A DNA stretch of 64,000 nucleotides from Isoetes taiwanensis (Eukaryota; Streptophyta; Lycopodiopsida; Isoetales; Isoetaceae): the NCBI GenBank assembly GCA_021234155.1, contig JAJEKV010000551.1, positions 1-64,000 on the forward strand, written 5' to 3'. Every line of letters starts with the position of its first letter. Position 1 is the first letter of the stretch. Shown here piece after piece: positions 12,252 to 23,933 of this stretch. The position numbers and the translations under genes were made by a program. Below the pieces are notes generated by a model. The model was not told the DNA's origin and ran no database searches. It worked only from the letters and a program-made list of their open reading frames with translations.

Positions 12252-12900
12252 ATGCAATATACTAGATACATGTCACAGGTCAATGGCAAATATAAGAACT
12301 TAGACATGAAACTGATTTGTTTCTTTATTTCACTTCTTTGTATCTCGGTAAGAGTAAAATGTGCAGTGACAGCTGGTGGTATAGCCGGTCTTCTATGCTA
12401 CTTCAAAAGTAGTATACAGGTAGATTTGGTGGTAATTGCCATGATTGACAAGATGGATGTGCTTATTTATCAAGGATGTATGGGCTTCTTGATGGGACAA
12501 TGGAAGTGGAAGACTCCCTTACAGGGTGACCCTTTCAGTGGAGATTGCCGAGCTAGGGGGCTATACATGAGCTTCTATATTCTGCACCAGGCTTTTAAGG
12601 GAGGAGTCTGGCAGCTGGGCTTGTACTAAGCCTAGCTAGCTTTAGGCTATATGTGACCCCGACAATGCAGCACTCTACTTTGCACCTCAGACATAATTTT
12701 TTGGGAATCAGATTTCTTTAACCATTGTTAGCTATCTTATACTTCTTTTGTTTTGCTGTTACTCGTTTGAATAAGTTTCAGTTCATAGAGGATGAAGAGG
12801 TTGAGGTTACTCCTGTAGTAATCCTCTTTGAAGTTTGAAACATTGTACTCTGTACTTTTTATTATATAAAATACAAAAACTTCCTTTTCTCAAAAAAAAA
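12252..12900 (+). mobile_element. Poly(A)-tailed retroposon or truncated LINE 3' end
   Basis: A 125-codon frame (12252-12629) without recognisable motif is followed by about 260 bp ending in an A11 run at 12891-12901. Its position beside a second poly(A)-tailed LINE fragment and the terminal A-run suggest a 5'-truncated non-LTR insertion; no flanking duplication was identified. A processed transcript is the alternative. Confidence 0.4.
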
Positions 12901-13048
12901 AGGGCAAATATACCCGGCTTAAGTAGGACTGAAGTAAAAAACAGAAATAAGAACGAATAACATGAGTTATTGAATTCATAAACGATAGATATTGAAATAG
13001 AAACCAACAAAAATTGTAAGGACGTTATCACCTTCTCGAAAATGGCAC

Positions 13049-13637
13049 TTACAGACTTTGCCTTCTCAATGGCAATCCATCTGGAACCTTGTTTGGTCTA
13101 AATATAATCCGCCAAAGGTAAATGTTCTACTTTGGCGGGTGATTCATCGCTCTTTGAGAGTTAATGAGATGGTTCATCGCTTTAAAAGGGGAGTAAGCCC
13201 ATTTGCCCAATGTGTGGCTGATTGCATTGAAACATTGGAGCACTTTGTTTATATTTGTGTGCTGAGTGAGTAGTCTTAGGTCTGGCTGCATTCTCTTTTG
13301 GAGTATCTTTGGACATCGGCACTTTCTTTTGGGTATTTATCCAAATCGATTGCTTCTAAAAGGATTGCATTTTACATGGCAAAGTCTTGGCTAATATGGG
13401 TGTATGGGCGAAGAAGAAAGGTCTTTATGATAAGCGTATTTCTTCTCGGTGGTGCTTCAAGAAATTGTAAGAAGTTGTATAATTGCTTTCGGATCTCAAT
13501 TGGCCGATCATTATTAAGTGATCATCTAAAAGTGATTGATGCTTAGGGGACATTTCTTGCTTCCGGAAGTACTTTGTAATATTTTGAGTGTATAATATGA
13601 AGTAAAACACGTTCTTCAAAAAAAAAAAAAAAAAAAA
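13049..13637 (+). mobile_element. 5'-truncated LINE, zf-RVT end with poly(A)
   Basis: The frame 13058-13273 contains NVLLWRVIHRSLRVNEM, an FAQC segment and ETLEHFVYICVLS, which matches the zinc-binding module (zf-RVT) at the C-terminus of plant LINE reverse transcriptases (usual C-x2-C...ET..H.F..C). One expected Cys is missing. A 3' untranslated part follows and ends in about 20 A residues at 13618-13637, directly abutting the exon-bearing duplication. Known biology: LINEs integrate by target-primed reverse transcription and are usually truncated at the 5' end. Confidence 0.75.
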
Positions 13638-16262
13638 CGGTTTGAACTAGTTATCCTAGACCAAACATCGCATTGGTCAATCCCTCCATTGTCTTATTCG
13701 GCCACACAAAGACTTTTCAGTCCAAGGTGGTACCATAATACCGAGGAAAAAACAATTATAACTTAAGTGCATGCACAATATTTGAACTATGCCCATGCTC
13801 CATTTTACCATGAATTATAAATATAATAAAAGTCAACAAGGCCTGTTTACCATACTGCTCGATTAGGCCAGTACATCTATTGATCTAAAGTGCACAAGGA
13901 TAATAAAGTTACATGAGTCACAAAGATACGCATGGATACATAGCTACATGAATGTAATAGGAACTTCATGCTATGTTCCTAAAGAACCTGGGACCATTAA
14001 CCTTTATTGATCATATCTAAGAAAAGGTTTCAAAAATGAACTCGATCACTTTTCAATTATTTGAGACAAGCAATTACAGTCCGACTTTAAGGTCAGGACT
14101 CATATATTCTTTAACTTAGAAACATTTAGATTTCTCCATCTGATTAATAATGGCCTTATATTTCACATCTAGGTTCATGAGATCTTTTACAAAAAGTCCT
14201 CCTTAATGCTGAGAAATGAACATGCTTAATGCAAGAGATATGAACATCTTTGCCATAGCTATTTTAAATTTCAGTATGCTTGATCCGCTTTACACCACCC
14301 ATTTCATTCAACTACTTGGGAAATTTTAGGATATTCTTGACTAACGGTACCTTTGTTTTCTAAATGGTCCACCAAGCTAAGGTTACTCCAAAAGGCATAA
14401 AAAGCCCTTTTGCCAAATAGTACTTTTTCGTTTTAGCATGAACCCTTTTATTTCCAGAAAACACATTAGAACAGCAGTAAAAAGACTCTATTCCATTGTT
14501 GAGTGTTATACCAGCCACTTTACATCTAATATGATCGTTTGCATTAGAGGGAAATACTGCCAACAAAAAGTTTACATTCCTACAAATACAGATTTGGAAT
14601 GCAATAGTAAAGCTGGATATAGTTGAAAATTAGTTCTTGTAGTAAGTCTATTTATGGGCAACCAAAGAACCTGAGATCATCATTACAAAGCGGCACTATA
14701 GATGTTCTGACCTTATGCGAAGAAATCCGACCATGCTTTAGAAGTTTTGGATATCTAGTATAGCAGGACAAGGCTAAGCCTCTCAGGCAAAAGTGGCATA
14801 CATAAAGTAGAACCCGTTATACCCATAGTCATTAAAAAAACTGATACATTACCACAGCAGCAGTGAGACAAAGAAAAATATCACCAAAGATTCAAGGTTG
14901 AGGACTGCGCCATCTCCTATGATCATTTACTCAAGTTTTTCTTGTAATGAATCTCAAAAGCATCCAGCAATGACATCTTCCTTTCAGTTACGTAAGCCAG
15001 ACTCCCAAGATCTTCTAAAACACGCTGGACAAAAGCAAGACATTAGGAGTAGAAGCCCGTACCTGCAGCCAATCAATAAATCATTAGCCTGATAAGGTAA
15101 GGATGCAAGGGCCAAAAGGTACCTTAGGCTTCTCGGTTGTCAACCGATCACCTAATGTAATCCTTTTGCCCAGAGATCAAGAAGAACATTTTAGAAAGAA
15201 TGGACATAAATACTGCTCAATAAGAGAATAAATCTAAATGAAGAACAAAGGAATAAACAGAGATGAACTCTTTCAGTTACCAGGCTATATTTGTCATACG
15301 TTAAATGACTGTTTTAACAGGGATAAAGGAGACCCATTTAATGGGTAAGACATAACTAATATATTCCATTGCTGGCAGAGAAAGTATTAAAATTACGTAG
15401 AGCCATACTAATCCATATGTCCATTAGTACAACCGTATTATGTGCTGTTAGCAAACAATAACGAAGAACCAGCATATTTTACCAAATCCTTCTTGCCCAG
15501 AATGCTAATCATTCCATACCTGATTGTCGTCCATGTCAGATTCATGCTCATCCATGTATTGAGTTTCAGGAACATAATGGGAAGAATCTCCAGAGCTTTG
15601 CCTATTGGTTCCCTGAAACCTTCTGTTCTGTGGCTGGCCACTATAGTTAAACCTGCCCCGCTTGTTATAACCCTCCATATCAGCCTTATGATCTTCAAGA
15701 AAACAGTCTTGCATGCAAAATGCAATTTCTCTATCTAAAGCATTCTCATTTAGGCGCTGCCTATTTGCATCAGAGATGGGAAGGTCTTCTTCCAAAACTA
15801 AGTCCCACGACTCCATAGTAGATGACAAAACTAAAACTAATGCCTGCCACCAATCATTAACCATCAATGTCGGGGATATCTTGGGCAGAGTAATACGATT
15901 TTCAAAAGGAGGTCAAGCCCGCATCTGCAGCCTCCGCTCATAATGGTCTATGGGGAATAACAGGCTTCGGTAACCCTAGTTGGTCCAAAAGCATGTCACC
16001 AATGCCAAATTGTATTTTTACATTATATTATTTACCTGGATCGAATTTAAATTCCAATGGTATAAGTTCTAATGACTATCGAGTCTATACCTATTGCTAA
16101 ACTTCCCATATGGGAAAGGAAAATGCACTTAGGTTATTTTTTAACATAGAATGGGATATGGAATAAGCAATAAACCATAAACATTTCTATTATCCATATA
16201 ATAAACATCCAATAACCTGTGCCCTGTTATATATGCAAGCTAGGCATAAATATAAAAAAAAA
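13638..16262. repeat. Duplicated segment A, copy 1
   Basis: Uninterrupted copy (about 2.6 kb) of the segment found at 22998-23933 plus 37128-38877. It starts at the LINE poly(A) with GGTTTGAACTAGTTATCC and ends near an A-run at 16250-16262. It includes exon copies of an unrecognised gene on the minus strand. Relative to copy 2 it lacks about 44 bp near 16240. Confidence 0.9.
14923..15843 (-). pseudogene. Duplicate of exons 2-4 of the unrecognised four-exon gene
   Basis: Exon 2 copy at 15520-15843 (AG acceptor, GT donor) reads ESWDLVLEEDLPISDANRQ, then an Arg/Gln/Gly-rich stretch, then YMDEHESDMDDNQ. Exon 3 copy at about 15063-15165 reads RITLGDRLTTEKPKVPFGP. Exon 4 copy at 14923-15024 reads VLEDLGSLAYVTERKMSLLD and ends with TGA. 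Exon 1 is not present upstream, so this is a partial gene copy unless an alternative first exon exists. It is better preserved in exon 2 than the copy at 38075-38395. Confidence 0.65.
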
Positions 16263-16465
16263 ACCCTACCTCCATCCGTAGAGTGGGTCAACACTTTGAA
16301 ACCTGCTCAATTTATTGAAATAGGGGTGGCTGGCCCCTACTCCTAGCAGGAACCAAGCCACACCCTATGCGTGCATTTTAGCCATATAGAGAAGAAATAT
16401 GCTGCAAAACAATCTTACCTCAAACTCAGAAGTAGTTGTCTATGTCTGAAACAACTTCGCTTGAG

Positions 16466-16909
16466 TCAAACACACAACTATCATTAACATTATTAATATA
16501 AACTATTACATTTAACACATTTAAATTAAAATCCCCCTTAAACCCCCTTTGGTTTGGGTGCATATTCACACGGAGGGTTACTCAGCAACAGAAAGCTGTC
16601 GGATGGGCATATTTGCCCTTTATTCCAAGATCCTGGACCGTACATAGCGATCCTCGTTTGTGGGGGTATGCATGTACAAGTTTTTGTATATCTTGTATAT
16701 TAAAGTTTGCAAAATACTATAAGATTTGAGAGAATGTACTTAATGGTGTTAATTTTGTACATACATTATAAATATATTTTGGGGGCTCTCGCCCCTCGTA
16801 ACCCCGGTGTGAATATGCACCCAAACCAAAGGGGTTTAAGGGGATTTTAATTTAAATGTGTTAAATGTAATAGTTTATATTAATAATGTTAATGATAGTT
16901 GTGTGTTGA
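16466..16909. mobile_element. Foldback (MITE-like) element with ~110-bp inverted arms
   Basis: The left arm (about 16466-16580) and right arm (about 16795-16909) are near-perfect inverted copies: both contain ACACAACTATCATTAACATT at the outer side and GGTTTGGGTGCATATTCACA at the inner side. The spacer is about 215 bp with no reading frame of note. I could not define a target duplication with certainty. The arms would fold into a long hairpin in single strands or RNA. Confidence 0.85.
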
Positions 16910-17045
16910 TTATTATATTAAAAAAAAAATTTTGGGCCCTAACTAAAGGTGGGTCTAAACATTAATTATAAAGCACAATAACATCAAGACAAACAAATTA
17001 TTTCCATTGCATACCAAGAGCCCAAATATCTCGCAAACACCTTTG

Positions 17046-17258
17046 TTATAAAATGGGCAAAACAATAATATCATAAGGTTTTTTGAAAGGGGCCATGGCC
17101 CAATATAAAGCACAATTTGGCATTGGCATTCCATTATAAGTCTGAAGCACTTCCTTAATAGTCCTTTCAGGTCTGAACTTAGGGCTACTGGCAGGCTCCT
17201 GTTCAATCTTCTTCAAAACATCCATGCCCTCCACAACTTTTCCAAAAACAACATGCTT
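17046..17258 (-). pseudogene. Cyclophilin-type peptidyl-prolyl isomerase exon fragment
   Basis: The minus strand after an AG acceptor (about 17259) reads KHVVFGKVVEGMDVLKKIEQ, the hallmark C-terminal block of cyclophilins, followed by EPASSPKFRPERTIKEVLQ with no family match. Only this block is visible; the FHRV and SQFF blocks that should precede it are not found nearby. It is therefore an isolated exon or captured gene piece. Cyclophilins catalyse proline cis-trans isomerisation. Confidence 0.7.
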
Positions 17259-17269
17259 CCTGCATATTA

Positions 17270-18838
17270 ACCATTAATCATTAGGACTAAGAAAATAGAA
17301 AATTTTAATAACGAACCACCATCATTGTTAAATACAAAATGGATATCAATGTCGCATTTGCACATCCTCATGAAGTTAAAGCAAATTAATGCTAGTGTTT
17401 TAAATGCCAAAGGGATCCAATAATGTGAGCTTTTAAGCGAGAAAAGTATATCAAAATAACTTCGGTAAGAATGAGAACATTCCAAACATCAAAACACCGT
17501 CCACTAAAAGCGAGGGGTGTGGTGTGGTAAAAGAAACAAACAAGCTTCTTCTACGCGGAAGTGCAGGTATTGGTAACACCTTATATATGAGAATCAAGTG
17601 GTCAGTACATGGATTCATCACTTAATAACAAGTACTCTAATAAATTCACTCAATAACAAAGGCCATAGCAAGGTCAACTTCCATGACTAGTAAAATAAAT
17701 TACTACGGATTACCTTGCAACTATAAGGGGTTTGCTTGTTACATTACGTAAAAATGACAACGACAACACTAGGCAAGTGTCGAGAAAATTAAAGGGTTTA
17801 CTTATATGATCATGTAATGCTCCGGTGAAAGCTGAATCAGGACGGTCTCAAAGGCTCGAACTTCGATCACCAAACCCACATCAATCCGATGCATAATTGC
17901 ATAAAAGGCTTACGAACTCTTATAATGAGCAGAAATTGGATTTAACATACTCACATCCCGCGCCTGCGGCCTTCTCGAGATGCGGAACAATGCGGGGGCA
18001 TCGATGCCAATTCCTAAAAATATCTTTAGCGGCCCATACTAGGCATGGCTTGGGGCATCAAATTCAACATTCGGGGGCATTTTCACTATATGCTTCTTGC
18101 GAGATAATGAAGTCCATTGATAAATATTGGTGGGAAAAGATGAAGGATCAGGAATCTTGGCGTTCTATGGTTAGTAAAGAAATTTGAATGTACAATGATG
18201 AATATTGAAGAGGAATCGAGTGTGAGAGGGAGAGGTGTGTTCTTTAGCTGAAATTAATGGGCTCTTGGATACATATGGGCATCTTGAAAGTGGTGCCGAT
18301 GATATAGAACAATATCAACGGGATATTGATAACCCGACGGCGACAAATCTGTGTCCTCACGAGATAGAAGCTACTGTCACACACCTCGTGCTTGTTCCAT
18401 GGCGCCAATTTTGTTGAGTGGACCATCGACAATGGAAAATTTGCTTTGGTGGGTATACGAATGGCAACTTCGATTACTTTGGTTCTCCTAATTCAACAAA
18501 AGGTGGGCATGGTAAATAGAAATGACGAGTTTGATCGGCCCATCTCGAAAATCCTACAACATCTACATCGAATCGTAAAATACATTAAAAGAGCATGTTT
18601 TGAGAAATAGAGCATATAAAGGTCATGGAGCGGTCATGGTTGCCAGAAAGTTTCACATGCCAGTACCAACATATGGCGAGCGATTGAATCAATCCACCTA
18701 GCGGGCATGCTTTCCAAGTTGGAGCCTTTGCTACATGCCAAATCCAGGAACCCTAATATTAACCTATATTTGAAACCTAAACTAAAAAACATGCAAACAA
18801 TAAAAGCCCCACAACCACGATTTTGCCTCTTCTTTAAA
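17270..18838. other. No recognisable gene
   Basis: Several short frames exist on both strands (for example 17897-18187 on the plus strand), but none shows a motif I recognise. Possibly intron or old repeat. Confidence 0.45.
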
Positions 18839-18965
18839 ATCAATGGCTAATAAATGGGTGCACTCTAGAAATACCGTTTTTGACGCCCACGTGAATCGCC
18901 CCGTGAAATCATATGAAAACCATGCCAAAAGCGTATAAAATCACAAAAAACCCCCTGTTATAATG

Positions 18966-20983
18966 CTACATATTGTCTTCAATGTATTTTATGACTCTTC
19001 TTTTGAGGCTGCCACAGTCAAAACCTTTGCATATGAAGGTGTGTATGAGATCTATGATATCCTTTGCTGCTCCAGCAGGGCATGAGTTGATGTATAGGCA
19101 TGGTAGCACCTGGGACAAGATCACATTCCTTGATTGAGGGTAAGGTCTACACCCATCGGCATGAATAAATTTGAGAGATTTGAAGGGGAGACTGTCCCTT
19201 TTGTCATATTTGATCGTCCTATAGATACCATGTGTTCTATTTACTATTTCAACAGTCAGATTAAGGAAATTAGCAGCTTGTCCAAATGTCTGACTCATGG
19301 GGAGGTTTTTGGCAAAAATTGTTTCCTCTTTGATACCAAGTTTATCCAAGTCATAGATCTGTGTAATCTGCCCTTTTGAGGCTTGGCCTTTACTTAAGTA
19401 ATCTCTGATTTTGGGGCAATTAATAGCCAGCAAGTCATCCATGTATCGAAATACGAACCTGAACATTTTAATGATGTCAAACCTGCCTTGGACAGCCAGT
19501 TCCTTGATGAATGCTAACTCAAACCATGCGAGATAGAGATTGCACCAACCAGGACTGCAGGGAAACCCCATTGGGATGCCACTAGCTTGCTTCCATGTAC
19601 TATTCCCTACAGCAATATAACAATTAGACAGGAGCCAGATATTGATATCAACAAATTTTTGTTGACTGATATGCTGCCAGCATTTGCTACTGGGAATAAA
19701 TTTGAACCACTTGGTTTTGTACCCAGCATCCCCATTTTTCTTGATCCACAGCTCATGTCTTCTGTGTAGCATTTTTTTGTATGACCACGCTGCTTCAATT
19801 ACCTTTTTAATAGTAATGCATATACCAGATTCCCCCGTTAAAGGTATAGTTTCATAACATTTAGTAATATCTGCAATGAATACATCCTGAATACAACTGG
19901 GGAGGTTAAGTGTGACATCATAAACAGACCCCACTATCCAGCAAAGATTTACGGGCCGGGCATCATTGCAAATATTCCCACATAGGAATTTAGCAATCTC
20001 AGGCCATAGAGATACAATTTCATTTAGGACAACAGTGATTACAAGGGATATATCGGTATATCTGGGTGTTATAATGCGTTAGTAATCCATCGTAATCAAG
20101 TTTATGCCTTGAATATTCCCCTTGGTGGGGAGTTTTACGAGACAAGACTAACGTCACTTACAAGATTACTGATTTCTGTTATAATTTTCTCCTTAACCTG
20201 TACGGCAGAAAGATTGCTAGATAGGAAGTCAGCACTATTAATTCTTTTCAAGGCCATTTCTTTGATATATTTAGGGCATATGAAGCACGGGTTATTAGCC
20301 GCTTTATCCACTCCTGAAATGTATAAATTCTCCACTAGCCACTGAAGGTTATTAGAAACTTTTATATCATTAAGTGGAAACTTCCTGGTGTTATCCAATT
20401 TAATGGCCATTTGAATATTGTCACAGATGAGTTCCCATACCCTTTCCTTGACACATTCCTTATCTTGAGAAGTTACCTGCATGCACAAGTAGAAGTGCAG
20501 CTCAAATAATCTGTCACAAGATTTCCAAATGTCTTTCTTAAGATCTGCAATATCCAGAACCTTGTCTGGGATATGGTTTAAACCCTTCATGAATAGGTTT
20601 CTAAGTTCTCTATTCTTGATAATGCCTAGGTTTGTAGTACGGATGTGCCCAATGCTTGTGTCAATAAAGTTTCTAAGGTTAGGATTACTGCAGGGGCACT
20701 TTGCATCATTCTCCATTGCAAAGATTGAAGACGGCTTGTAACAAATATCACTCAAGTTTTCAGTGTACTCCCAAGAAAACATGGTTTCATCCATGATGAG
20801 TTGACCTAGTTCACCCAGCCTTTCTGTTAAAGCCTGTTGGAAGATTTTGGGCACGTATAGCTTATCAAGGATTTTAGAGGAGAACATGTTATGTACAATT
20901 TTCCTCTTATTTCTAGGAGCCATATCTGTCAAGTGAATTTTGCCTAAACAGTTCGTATACAGTCTTCTGGAAGTCTGCACAAC
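18966..20983 (-). CDS. PLE reverse transcriptase exon(s)
   Basis: The 322-codon frame 18966-19934 has, in order, FIADITKCYETIPL (RT motif A with catalytic Asp), GIPMGFPCSPGWCNLYLAW (motif B), FRFVFRYMDDLLAINCP (motif C, YMDD at 19434-19445), ANFLNLTVEI and then YDKRDSLPFKSLKFI, the last being a characteristic PLE block. The 281-codon frame 20135-20980 carries the N-terminal blocks CPCSNPNL...GHIRTTNLGII, LRNLFMKG and SGVDKAANNPCFICPKYI, which precede the RT in PLE-type proteins. The two frames are joined by about 200 bp of coding-like sequence with one frame change and a stop near 20080. The well-kept RT suggests a fairly recent insertion. Confidence 0.75.
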
Positions 20984-21283
20984 AATAAGATCTAACTAAA
21001 GTTAAAATGTAATGACGGTTGCTAACAAACCATGAACGAGGATCTTAATAGGGGAAGAGTAACATGGCCAACTTGAAATGTATCCAAGTAAGATTATGAG
21101 GGTGCCGAGTGGCATTGGTGGCAATCTAGCCATAATCAGATATGTCCAGGAGACATTTCCAGCATATCACAATAGTTTATAGTCATATGACAACCATTAC
21201 ATATATAATCATCACTTTAGAGCAAATAAAATGCAAGAGTCATTTATACTTCATAAAAGCACCAAGCTAATGAAGACATACCT
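20984..21283 (-). other. Intron of the PLE
   Basis: On the minus strand the donor is ATGAG|GTATGTC (about 21284/21283) and the acceptor is TTGTTGTGCAG|ACTTCC (about 20984). Retention of introns in genomic copies is a known peculiarity of Penelope-like elements. Confidence 0.6.
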
Positions 21284-22839
21284 CATTTCTTATTGAAATT
21301 CAGGTTTTGCACCGCCGAGTTGTCTTTGGTTAGATCCCGAGCTGCCTGGAACTTTGTGACAGACTACTTGATGACATAAGAAGCTCCACCGAGCCACTTT
21401 CAGAATTTGCAATAACATCCAAACCGGGGGTCTGCATCATTCTTGGCGGTGCACTGATTCTGCTTTGCACACTAGCAGAAGGAGAGGCATTTTGCTACTT
21501 TTTACGATAAGTCCCTTTTCCTTTAGGGCCATCCATCCTTTTAAGAAAGGTCACCGGTTTGAGAGTCTTTTCGCAAATGTCTACTAACTTGCATCTAGGA
21601 AAGTCCAGCTTAAGGTCTGCCAATGGGTCTGCTGCCAACTTCATAGTCATTTAAGTCAGAATTCTCCTTACCTCCAAGTAGGAGATGTAAGCCAGTACAC
21701 TAGTTTTGAGTGTAGTTTTGAGGCAGTTCCTAATGGAAACCATTTGTCCAGCAATTGACATATCAGGGTATAGAGTCTGGAGGTTGTTCAACATGTACCA
21801 AACAGCTTGGTCAACCCAAGTCATATTATCATTACAAGTTGAATTGTCAGGATTTTTGCCTTTAGGATCACAGGGGCATTTGAAATAAGGGCAAAGTGTA
21901 CGCCATAGGCGCTTGACATAGAAATCATCACGTGTAATCGATGGGTAAGCCATGTGACCCTTTTGGCTTATATAAATGCAGTCACTGACAGAGCAGCGTT
22001 TATCAAAAAACTTAGTACCAATGCTCAATTTAACTTTGAGGCGGTTTACATACTTGTCCATTACGTATCAATTTGTCTTGGCTTCCTCTACTTGTTCAGT
22101 GAGATATTTCCCAAAATCATCCAAGCATTTAGTGATATAGGAGCCAATGCTCCAAAGTTTTTCGACCTCAAATGCCTTGATTGTAGAGTGTACCATTGTT
22201 CTCCACATGCCTAGCAGGAATAATAGGAAATTTAATACAATTGACCAAAGTAAAGGCGAATTCATTACCATCCTGGTTGACATTCCCACTTTTAGCCTTA
22301 ATTGCTGTCTTATCTTGCTCCGGCAGAGTATTTCTCCAAATGGATCCTCATCCAGATTTAGCATTTTGCAACTGTCCATGCTACGTTTGCACAATGCGTC
22401 CTTTCCTTAGGATGAACTTTGATCTTGTTAGCATTGTTGAGGGCTGTGACACCCCTTCATAAAAGTCAGATCTGGCCACATCATCTTCAACAGTCCAGTC
22501 CCCAATTAAGGTATGTAGTTCTTCATAAAGAGCGTCCACTACCATGATAACTTCATCCCACTCATTTTTAATGCCATTAAGCCGCGGGATCAGTTTCAGC
22601 CAATTGCTAAACCCTAAGTGGCTCACCAGCGAATAGCCATTAATACCTTTGGTTGCTTCTTTCTCCAAAATTCTTTGATGAACCTTGTCATTTTTTATGC
22701 AGCATAGTAAGGTATGTACAGCATTATTCGGGCACTCAATATTATTCTTGTCATATCCCCAACCAGTCAGCTCCGAGTTCCAAGTAGGGATCTCTATTTT
22801 GAACTCGGGTTCATCAAGATTATCATATTCAGCCTGCAA
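21284..22839 (-). CDS. PLE upstream coding region, function unknown
   Basis: Three frames follow one another: 22381-22839 (TWNSELTGWGYDKNNIECP), 22068-22394 (VEKLWSIGSYITKCLDDFG) and 21651-22061 (CPYFKCPCDPKGKNP, a Cys-rich spot), then about 370 bp of Ser/Pro-rich coding-like sequence up to the intron donor. A frame change near 22390 and an in-frame TGA at 22068-22070 interrupt it. I do not recognise a domain. It opens right after a splice acceptor (TGATTGCAG|GCTG), so more exons lay upstream. Its position makes it the N-terminal portion of the PLE protein or a separate first ORF. Confidence 0.5.
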
Positions 22840-22997
22840 TCATGTATCAGAAATATGAGACCATATGAATACAAAGCAAATGCCAAGATCGATCCAGAGA
22901 TGTCTAAGCATGAATATTCAGTTAGAAGGAAAAGAGACTTTAACCAAGGAATTATGGCAGCACTGATAAGATCAATGCACAGAAATATCATGAAAAA

Positions 22998-23933
22998 AAC
23001 CGGCTTGAACTAGTTATCCTAGACCAAACATCAGCATTGGTCAATCCCTCCGCTGTCTTATCTGGCCACACAAAGACTTTTTAGTCCAAGGTGGTACCAT
23101 AATACCAGGGAAAACAATATAACTTAAGTGCATGCACAATATTTGAACTATGCCCATGCTCCATTTTACCATGAATTATAAATATAATAAAAGTCAACAA
23201 GGCATGTTTACCATACTGCTCGATTAGGCCAGTACATCTATTGATCTAAAATGCACAAGGATAATAAAGTTACATGAGTCACAAAGATACGCATGGATAC
23301 ATAGCTACATGAATGTAATAGGAACTTCATGCTATGTTCCTAAAGAACCTGGGACCATTAACCTTTATTGATCATATCTAAGAAAAGGTTTCAAAAATGA
23401 ACTCGATCACTTTTCAATTATTTGAGACAAGCAATTACAGTCCGACTTTAAGGTCAGGACTCATATATTCTTTAACTTAGAAGCATTTAGATTTCTCCAT
23501 CTGATTAATAATGGCCTTATATTTCACATCTAGGTTCATGAGATCTTTTTACAAAAGTCCTCCTTAATGCAGAAATGAACATGCTTAATGTAGATATGAA
23601 CATGCTGCCATAGCTATTTTAAATTTCGTATGCTTGGTCTGCTTTTACACCACCACATTTCATTCAACTACTTGGGAAATTTTCAGATATTCTTGACTAA
23701 CAGTACCTTTGTTTCTAAACGGTCAGCCAAGCTAAGGTTACTCCAAAAGGCATAAAAAAGCCCTTTTGCCAAATAGTACTTTTCGTTTTAGCATGAACCC
23801 TTTTATTTCCAGAAAACACATTAGAACAGCAGTAAAAAGACTCTATTCCATTGTTGAGTGTTATACCAGCCACTTTACATCTAATATGATCGTTTGCATT
23901 AGAGGGAAATACTGCCAACAAAAAGTTTACATT
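22998..23933. repeat. Duplicated segment A, copy 2, left part
   Basis: Matches 13638-14575 closely (AAAACCGGCTTGAACTAG onward). It is cut at 23933 by the gypsy element and resumes at 37128. Confidence 0.92.

Larger units (their letters stand above)
18839..22990 (-). mobile_element. Penelope-like retroelement (PLE) with intron
   Basis: A minus-strand coding region running from before 22839 to 18966 ends in a reverse transcriptase with PLE-type motifs and is followed by about 110 bp of 3' sequence (AACAGGGGGTTTTTTGTG type) that recurs near 57145. A GT/AG intron lies at 20984-21283. No LTRs and no GIY-YIG endonuclease block were seen after the RT, so it resembles endonuclease-lacking PLEs or a truncated copy. 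It abuts duplicated segment A at 22998. The upstream end is uncertain because the first visible exon opens with a splice acceptor at about 22839. Confidence 0.7.

Noticed and set aside
14360-14626. Identical small frames near 14.4 and 23.8 kb as conserved genes
   Set aside because: They lie in the two copies of segment A, downstream of the last exon; no splice or domain evidence.
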